Source: Erythrobacter sp. QSSC1-22B
GTDB lineage: Bacteria > Pseudomonadota > Alphaproteobacteria > Sphingomonadales > Sphingomonadaceae
DNA length: 64,000 nucleotides
Reading direction: 5' to 3'
Assembly (NCBI RefSeq): GCF_001678665.1
Contig: NZ_LZRP01000002.1
Location: 186,001 to 250,000 of the forward strand
The position numbers and the translations under genes are program-made. Under the pieces are notes generated by a model. The model saw only the letters and a list, made by a program, of their open reading frames with translations. It made no database searches and was not told the DNA's origin. Below, one piece after another: positions 27,404-36,527 of the stretch; within the stretch, counting starts at the first letter, position 1; each line of letters begins with the position of its first letter.

Positions 27404-28285
27404 TCAGGTGCTTGGCCCCATCTCGTCGAGCTCGTCGTCGGCTTGCGCTCCGGATTGCAGCGCCTCGAGCTCGGACTGGCTGCGCCCCAGCAATCGCGCC
27501 GCGCGCGCCTTCTCGGATGCTCCCAGATCGCCGAAACCGCGGCCATCGGGATAGGCTTCGGCGATCGCCCAGATATTCTCGATCATGCCCGGCATGACCT
27601 CGCCCATCGCGGGGCCGAGCTGCTCCATCATCGCCATCATCTGCGGATCGTACTGCACGAGCAGCGACTGGCCCGCGAACTTGCCGCCGACCGGGGTCTG
27701 GAAGAAGGCGATCAGCTCCTCCATCTCGCGGGCTTCGAAGCGGGTGGCATAGGCGCGCGACAGGCCTTCGCGATACGCGGGCTCGATGGCGTCCAAGAGA
27801 TCGCCCATCATGGTGATCCCTGCCTGGTTGATCCGCTCGTTGCGAGCGCGATGGTTCGGGTCGAACAGGTCGAGCGCCTCTTCCACGGCGTCTTCGTCGA
27901 GCGCGGCCAGCTCGTCATAAGGCAGACCGGTGAATCCGGAAACCGCCATCGCCGGATCGTCCAGAGTGGGGCGCATCATCGCCTCCATCATCGGGCCCAT
28001 CGTCTCTTCCATCACCATCGCAAAGGATCCGACCGGGAAGACATGGTCGGCCATCCGCGTAGCAAGCGGCAGCCTGGCTTCCTCTCGGGGGCTGAGCGGT
28101 TCGACCGCGAAGACATCGGCAAACAGCGCGCCCAGCTCATCCAGTTCCCTGGTCAGCTCGGCCCGCATTTTTTCCATCGGGATGCCGAGCTCGATCTCGG
28201 CTCCTGCGGGTTCGGGATCCTGCGCAGCGGCTCCGACCGGAGCCAGCGCCACCAGTGATGCTGCGATTGTCAGAATTGCCTTCAT
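27404..28285 (-). CDS. exported protein with DUF2059-like domain
   Basis: 293 residues. A signal peptide (ILTIAASLVALAPVGAAAQD) is followed by an all-helical region. The stretch EAREMEELIAFFQTPVGGKFAGQ resembles the core of DUF2059 proteins, which are periplasmic proteins of unknown role. Met-rich segments (MEETMGPMMEAMM, MMAMMEQLGPAM) are striking. It lies 32 bases downstream of the phosphomannomutase stop on the same strand. Confidence 0.7.
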   Translation of the reverse strand: MKAILTIAASLVALAPVGAAAQDPEPAGAEIELGIPMEKMRAELTRELDELGALFADVFAVEPLSPREEARLPLATRMADHVFPVGSFAMVMEETMGPMMEAMMRPTLDDPAMAVSGFTGLPYDELAALDEDAVEEALDLFDPNHRARNERINQAGITMMGDLLDAIEPAYREGLSRAYATRFEAREMEELIAFFQTPVGGKFAGQSLLVQYDPQMMAMMEQLGPAMGEVMPGMIENIWAIAEAYPDGRGFGDLGASEKARAARLLGRSQSELEALQSGAQADDELDEMGPST

Positions 28286-28317
28286 TCGCTCCCCCTCCCG
28301 AATTGACCCTGCCCCCT

Positions 28318-29721
28318 TCAGTGCCCCACGCTGGCCCCGCGCTCGAGCCCCGAGAGCATCAATTGCTCGTCGATCTGCGCCAGCAGACGGTCGAGCCCTT
28401 CCTGGCTGTCGCTTTCGGCGCGAGCCACAAGAACGTCCTGCGTGTTGGAGGCCCGCAGCAGCCACCAGCCATCGGCGCTGGTCACCCGCACGCCATCGGT
28501 GGAATTGACCTCGGCGGGGCTGTTCGCGAGCCGCGTCTTGACCTCGTCGATGGCAGCAAACTTGCGGCTCTCGTCGACCTGGAAGCGCATCTCGGGCGTA
28601 TTGACCATCGCCGGCATCGCGCCGCGCAATTGGGTCACCGAACGGCCCAGCCGCGCACTGGCGGCCATCAGCCGGACCCCGGCATAGAGCGCGTCGTCAT
28701 AGCCGTAATAATCATCGGCGAAGAACACATGGCCGCTCATCTCGCCCGCCAGCGGGGAACCGGTTTCCTTCATCTTGGCCTTGATCAGCGAATGGCCGGT
28801 CTTCCACATCAGCGGCTTGCCGCCACATTGCGTGACGCGGTCGAACAGCGCACGGCTGGCCTTCACATCGGCAATCACGGTGGCGCCCTTATGACGCGAA
28901 AGAGCATCCTCGGCGTAGATCATCAAGAGCTGGTCGCCCCAGATCACCCGGCCCTCGCCGTCGATTGCGCCGATCCGGTCGCCATCGCCATCGAAGGCGA
29001 TCCCGAAATCGAGCCCTTTCTCGGCAACCAGCGCTCGCAGATCCTCGAGATTGGCCTCGACCGTGGGGTCGGGATGATGGTTGGGGAAATTGCCGTCGAC
29101 CTCGGTGTAGAGCAGGTGATGTTCCCCCGGGAGCCGGGCGGCGAGCTGTTCGAGCGCGGGCCCGGCAGCGCCATTGCCCGCGTCCCAGCCGATCCGCATC
29201 CCGGCCAGCGCCTCGGGGTCGACCCCATCGAGCCCCGCCAGCAGACGGTCGATATAGGCGGGCATCACCTCGCGGGTCTTGGAGGTGCCGGTGCCATCGA
29301 TCCATTCGCCGGCGGCGGCGCGTTCCCCCAGCCTTGTGATATCGGCGCCGAAGAACGGACGCCCCTGGAATACCAGCTTGAAGCCGTTGTAATTGGCGGG
29401 GTTATGGCTGCCGGTTATCTCAATGCCGCCATCTATCTCATCGTCTGAGGCCTCGGCGTAATAGAGCATCGGGGTCGCGGCCATGCCGATCCGGACCACA
29501 TCGCACCCCGACGCGTTGAGCCCCTCGACCAGCGCGTGCTCGAGGATCGGCGAGCTGACCCTTCCGTCATAGCCGACCGCGACCCGGCTGCCGCCCGCTT
29601 CGCGCAGCATCGAGCCGAACACGCGCCCGATCGCGCGCGCATCGTCGGCACCGAGCGTCTCGCCGATGATCCCGCGAATGTCGTATTCGCGCAGAACGGT
29701 GGGGTGGAATTCATGGCTCAT
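28318..29721 (-). CDS. phosphomannomutase/phosphoglucomutase
   Basis: 467 residues. Alpha-D-phosphohexomutase signature motifs: LREYDIRG at the N-terminus, the phosphoserine loop ITGSHNPANYNGFK, the Mg site FDGDGDRIG, the sugar-binding GEMSGH and a C-terminal phosphate-binding domain. The enzyme interconverts mannose or glucose 6- and 1-phosphates, feeding nucleotide-sugar synthesis for the surface polysaccharides encoded further along. The start overlaps the stop of the DnaJ-domain gene in ATGA. Confidence 0.93.
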   Translation of the reverse strand: MSHEFHPTVLREYDIRGIIGETLGADDARAIGRVFGSMLREAGGSRVAVGYDGRVSSPILEHALVEGLNASGCDVVRIGMAATPMLYYAEASDDEIDGGIEITGSHNPANYNGFKLVFQGRPFFGADITRLGERAAAGEWIDGTGTSKTREVMPAYIDRLLAGLDGVDPEALAGMRIGWDAGNGAAGPALEQLAARLPGEHHLLYTEVDGNFPNHHPDPTVEANLEDLRALVAEKGLDFGIAFDGDGDRIGAIDGEGRVIWGDQLLMIYAEDALSRHKGATVIADVKASRALFDRVTQCGGKPLMWKTGHSLIKAKMKETGSPLAGEMSGHVFFADDYYGYDDALYAGVRLMAASARLGRSVTQLRGAMPAMVNTPEMRFQVDESRKFAAIDEVKTRLANSPAEVNSTDGVRVTSADGWWLLRASNTQDVLVARAESDSQEGLDRLLAQIDEQLMLSGLERGASVGH

Positions 29722-30035
29722 TGCGGCGGCTCCGGCGGTTCTTGGTCGATGGTGTTCTGGGGCAACAGAGCGAGCAGCAGGTCGCGCGCGGCGTTGACCT
29801 CGGCGAGCTTGGCGGTGCTGCCCCCTCTATCCGGATGCAATATGGCAGCCATGCGACGGTGCGCCTCGCGTATCTCGCGCTCGCTCGCTTTGGGGCTGAC
29901 CCCGAGCAGCCGCCGCGCCCGGTCGATCTCCTTGCCCCCGCGGGAGCGGGTCTGGAGATATTCCCACGGCCATTTGCCCAGCAGCAGGCGGCAGCCGACA
30001 GCGACCACCAGGGCGATGAACAGTATGCGCATCAT
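29718..30035 (-). CDS. membrane-anchored J-domain protein
   Basis: 105 residues. A short N-terminal membrane helix (MMRILFIALVVAVGCRLLL) precedes a J domain with the HPD motif in AILHPDRGGS. J domains stimulate Hsp70/DnaK ATPase activity. It is short and has no other domain, similar to the TIM14-type J proteins that sit at membranes. It is coupled by 4-base overlaps to mipZ upstream and the phosphomannomutase downstream. Confidence 0.85.
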   Translation of the reverse strand: MMRILFIALVVAVGCRLLLGKWPWEYLQTRSRGGKEIDRARRLLGVSPKASEREIREAHRRMAAILHPDRGGSTAKLAEVNAARDLLLALLPQNTIDQEPPEPPQ

Positions 30036-30868
30036 GCCGCAGCCGCCTCGGTCCCGGCCAGCCCGGGAAGCCGCAGGCTGGCGACCAGCCCGCGCAATTC
30101 CTGCCGCGCGACCAGATGGCTGGTGCCCAGATCCCCGAGGTGGCCCTTGTCGAGCAGCGTCAGCCCCGAGGGGAACAGCTCGCGGTAAACCACACGTTCC
30201 GACAACCCCCTGGTGACGCGGAAGCCGACCCGCTTCGCCATCTCATCGAGCGCCTTCTCGAGCCGCGCCATGTTGCGCGCCTCGGTGTAGCCGGTGCGGT
30301 TGCGGACCACGACCCAGTCCATCGGCGGACGGCTCTCCTCGATCTGGACCCGCCCGCGCTTGATCCGCGCTTCCCAGATCAGCTCGGCATAGAAGGACAG
30401 TTTCTTGACCTTGAAGCTGTCGCCCTCGACCTGGCCGATGAGATCGAAATCGACGAAGCTGTCGTTCATCGGGGTGACCAGCGTATCGGCCTGGCCGGCG
30501 CTGTGGCGCGCCAGCGGATCGTCGCGGCCCGGCGTATCGACGAGGATGAAATCGGCACCCTGCGCCTTTTCGGCGACCAGCGCCTCGAATTCCTCGGCAG
30601 CGCAATCGCCGACCACATGGCATTGCGCGCCGGGAAGCTCAATCCCGCGCTTCTTTGCGGTCTCCGCACGATTCTCGAAATAGCGGTCCATGGTGCGCTG
30701 GCGGTGATCGAGATCGAAGGCCACCACCTGCTTGCCCGAATAGGCCAGCGCGACCGCGATATGGACCGCGGTGGTCGACTTGCCCGTGCCGCCCTTCTCG
30801 TTGGCGAAGGTAATACGGTGCGGGCGGGTCGAGGGCACTTGCAGGAATCCTTGCATGGTGGTCGGCAT
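30032..30868 (-). CDS. mipZ: ParA-family division-plane positioning ATPase MipZ
   Basis: 278 residues. Deviant Walker A (KGGTGKSTT), DLDHRQRTMDRYFENR and the Walker B region ILVDTPGRDDP fit MipZ rather than ParA. MipZ forms gradients from the chromosome origin that restrict FtsZ to midcell in Alphaproteobacteria. The ATG at 30868 is used; a second in-frame ATG lies at 30856. First of three coupled genes. Confidence 0.88.
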   Translation of the reverse strand: MPTTMQGFLQVPSTRPHRITFANEKGGTGKSTTAVHIAVALAYSGKQVVAFDLDHRQRTMDRYFENRAETAKKRGIELPGAQCHVVGDCAAEEFEALVAEKAQGADFILVDTPGRDDPLARHSAGQADTLVTPMNDSFVDFDLIGQVEGDSFKVKKLSFYAELIWEARIKRGRVQIEESRPPMDWVVVRNRTGYTEARNMARLEKALDEMAKRVGFRVTRGLSERVVYRELFPSGLTLLDKGHLGDLGTSHLVARQELRGLVASLRLPGLAGTEAAAA

Positions 30869-30957
30869 TTTGAGCGGTTTATCGGTGCGGGCTTAGCGGC
30901 TAGGGCACCAGCCCGATCGCCTTACTGGCCAAACGCCTTACGGGAGGGGCATAGCGC

Positions 30958-31854
30958 GTGCAAACCATCACTCGGCTCGACATGTTGAGAAGCGAAATTG
31001 CCGCACTGCGCCGCGGCGGTGCGGGGTCGGGCGCGGGTACGGGCGCGAGCGTGGCGCTGGTACCGACCATGGGGGCGCTGCACGAGGGCCATCTGTCGCT
31101 GATCCGCGCCGCGCGTGGGCAGGCCGATCACGTCGTCGCCTCGATCTTCGTCAACCCGCGCCAGTTCGGCGCCGGCGAGGATCTGGATGCGTACCCGAGA
31201 CAGATGGAGCGCGATGCGGCACTGCTCGAGGCCGAGGGGGTGGCCTTGCTGTGGGCGCCCGCGCCAGAGGAGGTCTACCCCGCCGACTATGCCACCAATA
31301 TCACGGTTTCCGGTGTCAGCGCGGGCCTGTGCGGCGCCGACCGGCCCGGGCATTTCGACGGGGTCGCCACCGTGGTCTGCAAACTGTTCAACCAGGTCCG
31401 CCCCGATATGGCGCTGTTCGGCGAGAAGGACTGGCAGCAACTCGCCGTCATCCGCCGGATGGCGCGCGATCTCGATCTGACGCAGCCACCGGTGGATGCG
31501 ATCCACGGTATCGCGACGGTGCGCGAAGCCGACGACGTCGCGATGAGCAGCCGCAACGCCTATCTCACCCCCGAGCAACGCCAGAACGCCGCCACGCTGC
31601 CCCGCGCCATGCGCGACGCGATCGTGGCGATAGCGGCGGGAACCCCGGTTGGCGAAGCCCTCGACACCCTGCGCACGACCCTGCTCGCCAACGGCTTCGA
31701 CAGCGTCGACTACGCCGAACTGCGCGACGCCGACACGCTGGAAGGGCTCGACCACCCGGGCGGAAACGCGCGGCTGTTCGTGGCCGCGAGGATCGGCGGA
31801 ACCCGGCTGATCGATAATATGGCCCTGTCGCAGGCCGGCTTGCCTAGGCCATAG
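30958..31854 (+). CDS. panC: pantothenate synthetase
   Basis: 298 residues from a GTG start at 30958. The ATP-binding motif is in PTMGALHEGHLSLIR, followed by SIFVNPRQFG and the pantoate/beta-alanine site region FGEKDWQQL and SSRNAYL. It condenses pantoate with beta-alanine. It is divergent from mipZ with an 89-base gap. panB is not adjacent. Confidence 0.95.
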   Translation: MQTITRLDMLRSEIAALRRGGAGSGAGTGASVALVPTMGALHEGHLSLIRAARGQADHVVASIFVNPRQFGAGEDLDAYPRQMERDAALLEAEGVALLWAPAPEEVYPADYATNITVSGVSAGLCGADRPGHFDGVATVVCKLFNQVRPDMALFGEKDWQQLAVIRRMARDLDLTQPPVDAIHGIATVREADDVAMSSRNAYLTPEQRQNAATLPRAMRDAIVAIAAGTPVGEALDTLRTTLLANGFDSVDYAELRDADTLEGLDHPGGNARLFVAARIGGTRLIDNMALSQAGLPRP

Positions 31855-31881
31855 GCACCAGGCGGCGGCGCAGCGGAATTC

Positions 31882-33369
31882 TCAATCGGAGGCAATACTT
31901 TCCAGCCCCAGTACGCTGATCGTCCGCTCGCCGGCAAAGTCCTCACGAACCGCAATCAAATTGCTGCGTTCCAGATGGTCGAGAAGCCGACGGACGCGGC
32001 CCGGCGAGGAGCTCCCGTACACGCGCGCCAATTCATCGTCGTCGGGTTTTGTGCAACCATGAAGCGCTGCAACCGCAATCGCAAGGTATGGGGCGAGGAC
32101 ATCTTCATCCACCTCCTGGGCCAGCGCTTCGAGCGACTCGCGGGCCGCCGACGATAGCTGGTCGACACCCGCTACGGCAAAGGCGAACCGGCGCCGAAAC
32201 TCGATCATGTCGATATGGGCGCTGACCACGCCGTGCTGGCGGCAAGAGGTCAGGAACTCACGGAACAATATGCCGGGGGTTCGGAAAGTGGCCCCGTCCT
32301 GCCGCGCCAGCTCATCCATGATTTGCCCGACGCTCATTTCGCCCGGTTCCTGGTCTGGGGCGGGACGGGCGGTGCTCGGCGCCGCGGTGTCCTTGACTTC
32401 GTCTTCTCGGGGCGGTGGCGGCTGGCTGGCCCGATGGAGGATCGCCTGCTCCAAATCGGTCGCCGAATTGCGCTTCGGCGCGACGTGGCGCGGCGCGGGC
32501 CCCTGCACTTCCCGCGCCAACTCGACATGGAGCAGGGCTTCCATCTCGTCGCCGCCGGTCTCGGGCAACGGCATCAGGCCCGCCCCGGCATTCTTGCCGC
32601 CGGTCTGCGCAGCGCCGACATGGACAGCGACCGGGCGGCGGCTGATCGCCGGCCCCAGCCCCAGGAACTGGCCGCGCTGGAGATCGCGGATCCGCTCGGC
32701 CTGCCTGCGGTCCATCCCGAGAAGATCGGCGGCGCGCTGCATGTCGATATCGAGAAACGTCCGCCCCATGAGGAAATTCGACGCCTCGGCGGCGACGTTC
32801 TTGGCCAGCTTGGCGAGCCGCTGGGTGGCGACGACACCAGCCAGCCCGCGCTTCCGTCCGCGGCACATGAGATTGGTCATCGCCGATAGCGTCAGTCGGC
32901 GCGTATCCTCGGCCATCTCGCCGGCCGCAGCGGGAGCGAACATCTGCGCCTCGTCCACCACCACCAGCGCCGGAAACCAATGCTCGCGTGGAGCGTCGAA
33001 CAGCGCGGTGAGGAACAGGGCCGCACAGCGGATCTGTTGCTCGACTTCGAGCTCTTCCAGCGCCAGTACCACCGAAGCCCGGTGCTGGCGGACCCTTCGC
33101 GCCAGTGCCTCGATCTCACCCGCCGTATGGGCGGCGCCATCGATGACGATATGATCGAACTTGTCCGCAAGGCTCGCGAAATCCCCTTCGGGATCGATCA
33201 CCACCTGCTGCACCAGTCCGGCGCTTTGCTCCAGCAGCCGGCGCAGCAGGTGCGATTTTCCCGAACCGGAATTGCCCTGCACGAGCAGGCGCGTGCCGAG
33301 CAGCTCCTCGATATCGATTGGCACGCTTTGCCCTTCGGTATCTCGACCTATTTCGATTTGCGCCCTCAT
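31882..33369 (-). CDS. HerA/DUF87-like ATP-binding protein
   Basis: 495 residues. The Walker A motif LVQGNSGSGKSHLLRRL near residue 30 and Walker B in ALVVVDEAQMFAP place it in the HerA/FtsK superfamily of hexameric DNA-translocating ATPases. GRKRGLAGVVATQR is the expected sensor region. The central part (about residues 270-350) is low complexity and the last ~130 residues look like winged-helix domains, suggesting DNA binding. NurA, the usual nuclease partner, is absent. It is the last backbone gene before the surface island. Confidence 0.78.
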   Translation of the reverse strand: MRAQIEIGRDTEGQSVPIDIEELLGTRLLVQGNSGSGKSHLLRRLLEQSAGLVQQVVIDPEGDFASLADKFDHIVIDGAAHTAGEIEALARRVRQHRASVVLALEELEVEQQIRCAALFLTALFDAPREHWFPALVVVDEAQMFAPAAAGEMAEDTRRLTLSAMTNLMCRGRKRGLAGVVATQRLAKLAKNVAAEASNFLMGRTFLDIDMQRAADLLGMDRRQAERIRDLQRGQFLGLGPAISRRPVAVHVGAAQTGGKNAGAGLMPLPETGGDEMEALLHVELAREVQGPAPRHVAPKRNSATDLEQAILHRASQPPPPREDEVKDTAAPSTARPAPDQEPGEMSVGQIMDELARQDGATFRTPGILFREFLTSCRQHGVVSAHIDMIEFRRRFAFAVAGVDQLSSAARESLEALAQEVDEDVLAPYLAIAVAALHGCTKPDDDELARVYGSSSPGRVRRLLDHLERSNLIAVREDFAGERTISVLGLESIASD

Positions 33370-33854
33370 AGCGCAGGAGTTAGACGGGCTGGGCTTCGGC
33401 GGGAAGGTCGGCCGCGATTTTATCCAGCGGGGACCCGGTAGGATCGCACATCAACCGAACATGTGGTTGCCGGCGGTCGGATGCTTAAGTGCATCGAAGG
33501 GGATGGAACGGGTAGCGAGATTCTGATCCGCCTTTCCCACACGCCAAAGTCCGCAGAAAACCGTGAGTTTCTGACGGCGTGAGAAACTGTGTAGCCTGCT
33601 GTGTGGGAAGGTCAATGCTCTGCTTTCCACGCCCATTGCGACCCCTTTGAAATTTCTACGGGAATTTTTTCTTAGGTCCGCGAATGGCATTTTCCCGGGG
33701 CTTGGCTCCCTTACAAGTTGGGTTCCGGCCTGTGCTAGTTGTCTTGCCTTTACGCATCTCGATTTTTCGCGTGGTGAGGCCTTTCCTTCCGTGAAAATAA
33801 TTGCCTGAGGCGCTATTGATAAGCAGCTTGGTAGGTATGCCCTCGTCTCACATT

Positions 33855-33981
33855 CTCGAGAAGATGCGCTCCCAAACGCCATGCTCGACCCTGAGATGGA
33901 AACGGTTATAGATTGGCATTTTAGGCCATTAGATGTGCTCTGGACAGTCGATCCTCCGTCCACCACCCTTCGTCGCGTAGA
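33855..33981 (-). pseudogene. IS5-family transposase relic, N-terminal region
   Basis: Reading minus-strand DNA gives RRIDCPEH, then a stop, then MPIYNRFHLRVEHGVWERIF. This closely follows the IS5-family transposase segment with the conserved W(R)DCPEHFGP...TTIYNRF...RGVWxRIF order. The internal stop and lack of the remaining domains show a dead fragment. The flanking 33.4-33.85 kb contains no coding sequence I trust; a possible frame over it (33451-33984) only re-reads this relic. Confidence 0.6.
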
Positions 33982-34063
33982 CAAACTTGGATGATGACGG
34001 CATTACCGCGATAGTAGGCGATAAGTTTGCAAGTCTTCAGCATAATTGATAGAATTTACTTGG

Positions 34064-34306
34064 CTATTTCAGCCTATTAAATTGTTTTTCATCTAGATAC
34101 GCCCCAGCTGATCGTCTGGATTGTGCCCTCGGGAAAAGAAAAAAAGCGCTTGGCCCAACCTTCTTCAATGCGAGCAAACTCTTGATCGCCCCGACTAGCG
34201 ATGCGACGAGCATTTCGTCACGCGAAACAGTTCGGTCATATCTGATTGCCAGTCGTGCGCCGGGTCCGGCATCGAGGACTAGCCGGCATTCGTCATTGCC
34301 CAGCAT
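34064..34306 (-). pseudogene. IS5-family transposase relic, C-terminal region
   Basis: The stretch ARLAIRYDRTVSRDEMLVAS resembles the conserved C-terminal transposase motif WRRIATRYDK...NFLA of IS5 elements. It lies upstream, in transcription sense, of the N-terminal relic at 33855-33981, so these are two separate relics or a rearranged one. No terminal inverted repeats were found. Confidence 0.45.
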
Positions 34307-35017
34307 GCCCTCGCCCGCCTGGCCCTCGCGGGGTGGACTGAGACTGAGAGCTTCGCGTAAGTGAAGAGGTATTTACCCAATATCTCCGGAATCAGCGCGC
34401 TGGGTTCAATCCCTCCCCCACTGGCTCCTGTTCAACGCGGGCGAATGATGGAGGCAGTTGAGCGCGGCCCCAGACATTGGCCACGCTGCGTGTTGCGAGA
34501 CGGGTGTCCGATCCAACAGGATCATTGCTTATTTACCGCACGCCTGCTCCGGCTGGCATCGACACCGGCACTTCCCCGCGATCGATCACGATCGCCCCGT
34601 CCTCCACCACGATCGCAGAAACGCACGCGCCCTCGCTTTCAACGAGAAATTTGCGGCAACCGACTAAATCGACATGCCCGGTAATGAGTTTCCTGCTGCG
34701 TCGCGCTCACGCGCTACTAACACCGCGTTCCAGCTAACGATATCGGACCAACACATTTCGACCGTGACCGCCGCAGTTAATGCGACCCCATTTCGGTTTC
34801 TCCGAGCAGCAGCAGTGGTCAACCTGGTACAGTTACCGCTAATGGCACTCCCACCCTTGCCATTGTACAACAAGCTGCGCTTGTCCGGGCACAGAGTGCG
34901 ACCGTCGATCGTTGGGTCCGGCACAATTCGCAGTACATCGCGAGGTGATGGTCGAATCCAAATTTTATGACAGCTATTCGGTTTGCTCAGAGGTGGGAAT
35001 TGGCTATTCGCTAGGTC
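34307..35017. other. no recognisable gene (711 bases)
   Basis: This stretch holds only short open frames on both strands that look like chance frames; I recognise none. A fragment on the minus strand reads AIVVEDGAIVIDRGEVPVS, which looks protein-like, then a stop. A T-arm-like sequence near 34401 (GGGTTCAATCCC) is not part of a foldable tRNA. Base composition is lower in GC than the backbone, consistent with insertion and decay. Confidence 0.5.
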
Positions 35018-36406
35018 ATGCCTCGTTTTTCCGCCGCGCCCGACCGCGCATCCGCCCTTTCGTTTTGGTTACTCGTCGCGTTTCTGGCAATCCTGTGGGT
35101 AGCCGGGGGGTCCTCGCGCGCCGACGTGCTAGGTCAGTCTGTCGTGCGTTTGTCCGCCTGGTCACTGATTGTGACGGTCATTCTCGCGCTGCCACGGGTT
35201 GATTGGCGAGCCCTTAGGGAGCCGGCGATCATCCTCGGCGCGGCAGCGCTTCTAGTGGCTTTACAACTACTTCCATTGCCCCCAGAAATCTGGGCCGAAC
35301 TTCCTGGGCGTGCAATCTTCGCCAAAGCGGCCGTATTGACAGGAGCAGAGCAACCTTGGCGCCCGCTCTCAATCTCTCCGAGCGGTTCCACTAACGCGCT
35401 TTCTTCTTTGATCGTGCCCGCGGTGGTCATTTTGCTTGCGGCCAACCTGACCCGCGAGCAACATTGGCGGATCGCAATTTTGGTACTGGCAATGGTGGGG
35501 GTGGGAACAGTCCTAGGGGCGCTGCAGTTCTCGGGCGCCAATTTTGATAACCCGCTGATCAACATGGTAACCGGCTCCGTGTCTGGGAATTTCGCGAACC
35601 GCAACCATTTTGCGCTGTTTCTGGCGATCGGTTGCGTTCTGGCACTGGCATGGGCATTCGGTGATGAGGCGCTGCCTTGGAAAGCTGTCGCAGCCTTCGG
35701 ACTCATTGTAATCTTTATCTTGATGCTCCTTGCGACAGGATCGCGAAGCGGCGTCGTAGTTGGACTGTCAGGCATCGTGTTGACCTTTATTGCATTTCGC
35801 AAGCGGGCTGCGCAGCAGTTCAATGCTATGGCCCTTAAGGTTGCCTTACCAATAGCTCTCGTGGCGATAGCAGTCGTATTCGGGACCATTTGGCTTAGTA
35901 TCGGCTTAGACCGTGCGGTCTCGGTAGAGCGTGCATCAACTCTTGAGAGCGAAGCCGATTTGCGCTTGCAAATCTGGCCCATCGTGTTGGATATGTCGCA
36001 ACGCTACTTTCCTGCCGGGACGGGCTTTGGGACCTTTGACCCGGTGTTCCGCATCGGCGAACCGGACGATCTGTTGAGATCCCAGTATATCAATCTCGCG
36101 CACAATGATTGGCTGCAAATATTCCTTGAAGGCGGCCTTCTCGGCCTCATCGTTTTTGCAGCCGCGCTTGTTTGGTTCGTTCTTCGGAGTTTCAACGCTT
36201 GGTTCTCGGATCAGAGATCTGCAGGTTCCAAGCCTCTCGCCAGAGTAGGATCGATCATTGTGGCCCTCGTTCTTGGAGCAAGCGTTACTGATTATCCGGC
36301 ACGAACGCCGACGATTATGGCTTTGTTGGCGCTTGGGGCAATCTGGCTGACGAGAGACATACGAGGACAAAGCGGCAGGGGAATGCAATCCTCCGGCAAT
36401 GCCTGA
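35018..36406 (+). CDS. O-antigen ligase / polymerase family (Wzy_C) membrane protein
   Basis: 462 residues, about 10-12 transmembrane helices. The Wzy_C hallmark region includes GNFANRNHFALFL, ATGSRSGVVVG and the large periplasmic loop ending in HNDWLQIFLEGGLLGL. Such proteins polymerise O-antigen or exopolysaccharide units, or ligate them to lipid A or another acceptor. No ribosome site is strong; the ATG at 35018 fits family length. It is a separate unit from the second Wzy_C-like gene at 54-55 kb. Confidence 0.8.
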   Translation: MPRFSAAPDRASALSFWLLVAFLAILWVAGGSSRADVLGQSVVRLSAWSLIVTVILALPRVDWRALREPAIILGAAALLVALQLLPLPPEIWAELPGRAIFAKAAVLTGAEQPWRPLSISPSGSTNALSSLIVPAVVILLAANLTREQHWRIAILVLAMVGVGTVLGALQFSGANFDNPLINMVTGSVSGNFANRNHFALFLAIGCVLALAWAFGDEALPWKAVAAFGLIVIFILMLLATGSRSGVVVGLSGIVLTFIAFRKRAAQQFNAMALKVALPIALVAIAVVFGTIWLSIGLDRAVSVERASTLESEADLRLQIWPIVLDMSQRYFPAGTGFGTFDPVFRIGEPDDLLRSQYINLAHNDWLQIFLEGGLLGLIVFAAALVWFVLRSFNAWFSDQRSAGSKPLARVGSIIVALVLGASVTDYPARTPTIMALLALGAIWLTRDIRGQSGRGMQSSGNA

Positions 36407-36527
36407 TGAGACGCACTACTGAGTACCGGAAGCTGGCTTTCATACCTCTGCTAAATTGGCGACGCAGGTTGCGGCCCCAAAAAACTAAGATAAGTGACAG
36501 GATCATATTGAACGCAGCCGATAGACA

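Noticed and set aside
33451-33984. 177-codon minus-strand open frame as a gene
   Set aside because: Its sequence resembles nothing, while another frame of the same DNA matches an IS5-family transposase fragment.
34395-34430. tRNA-like T-arm sequence GGGTTCAATCCC
   Set aside because: No matching anticodon, D-arm or acceptor stem could be folded around it.
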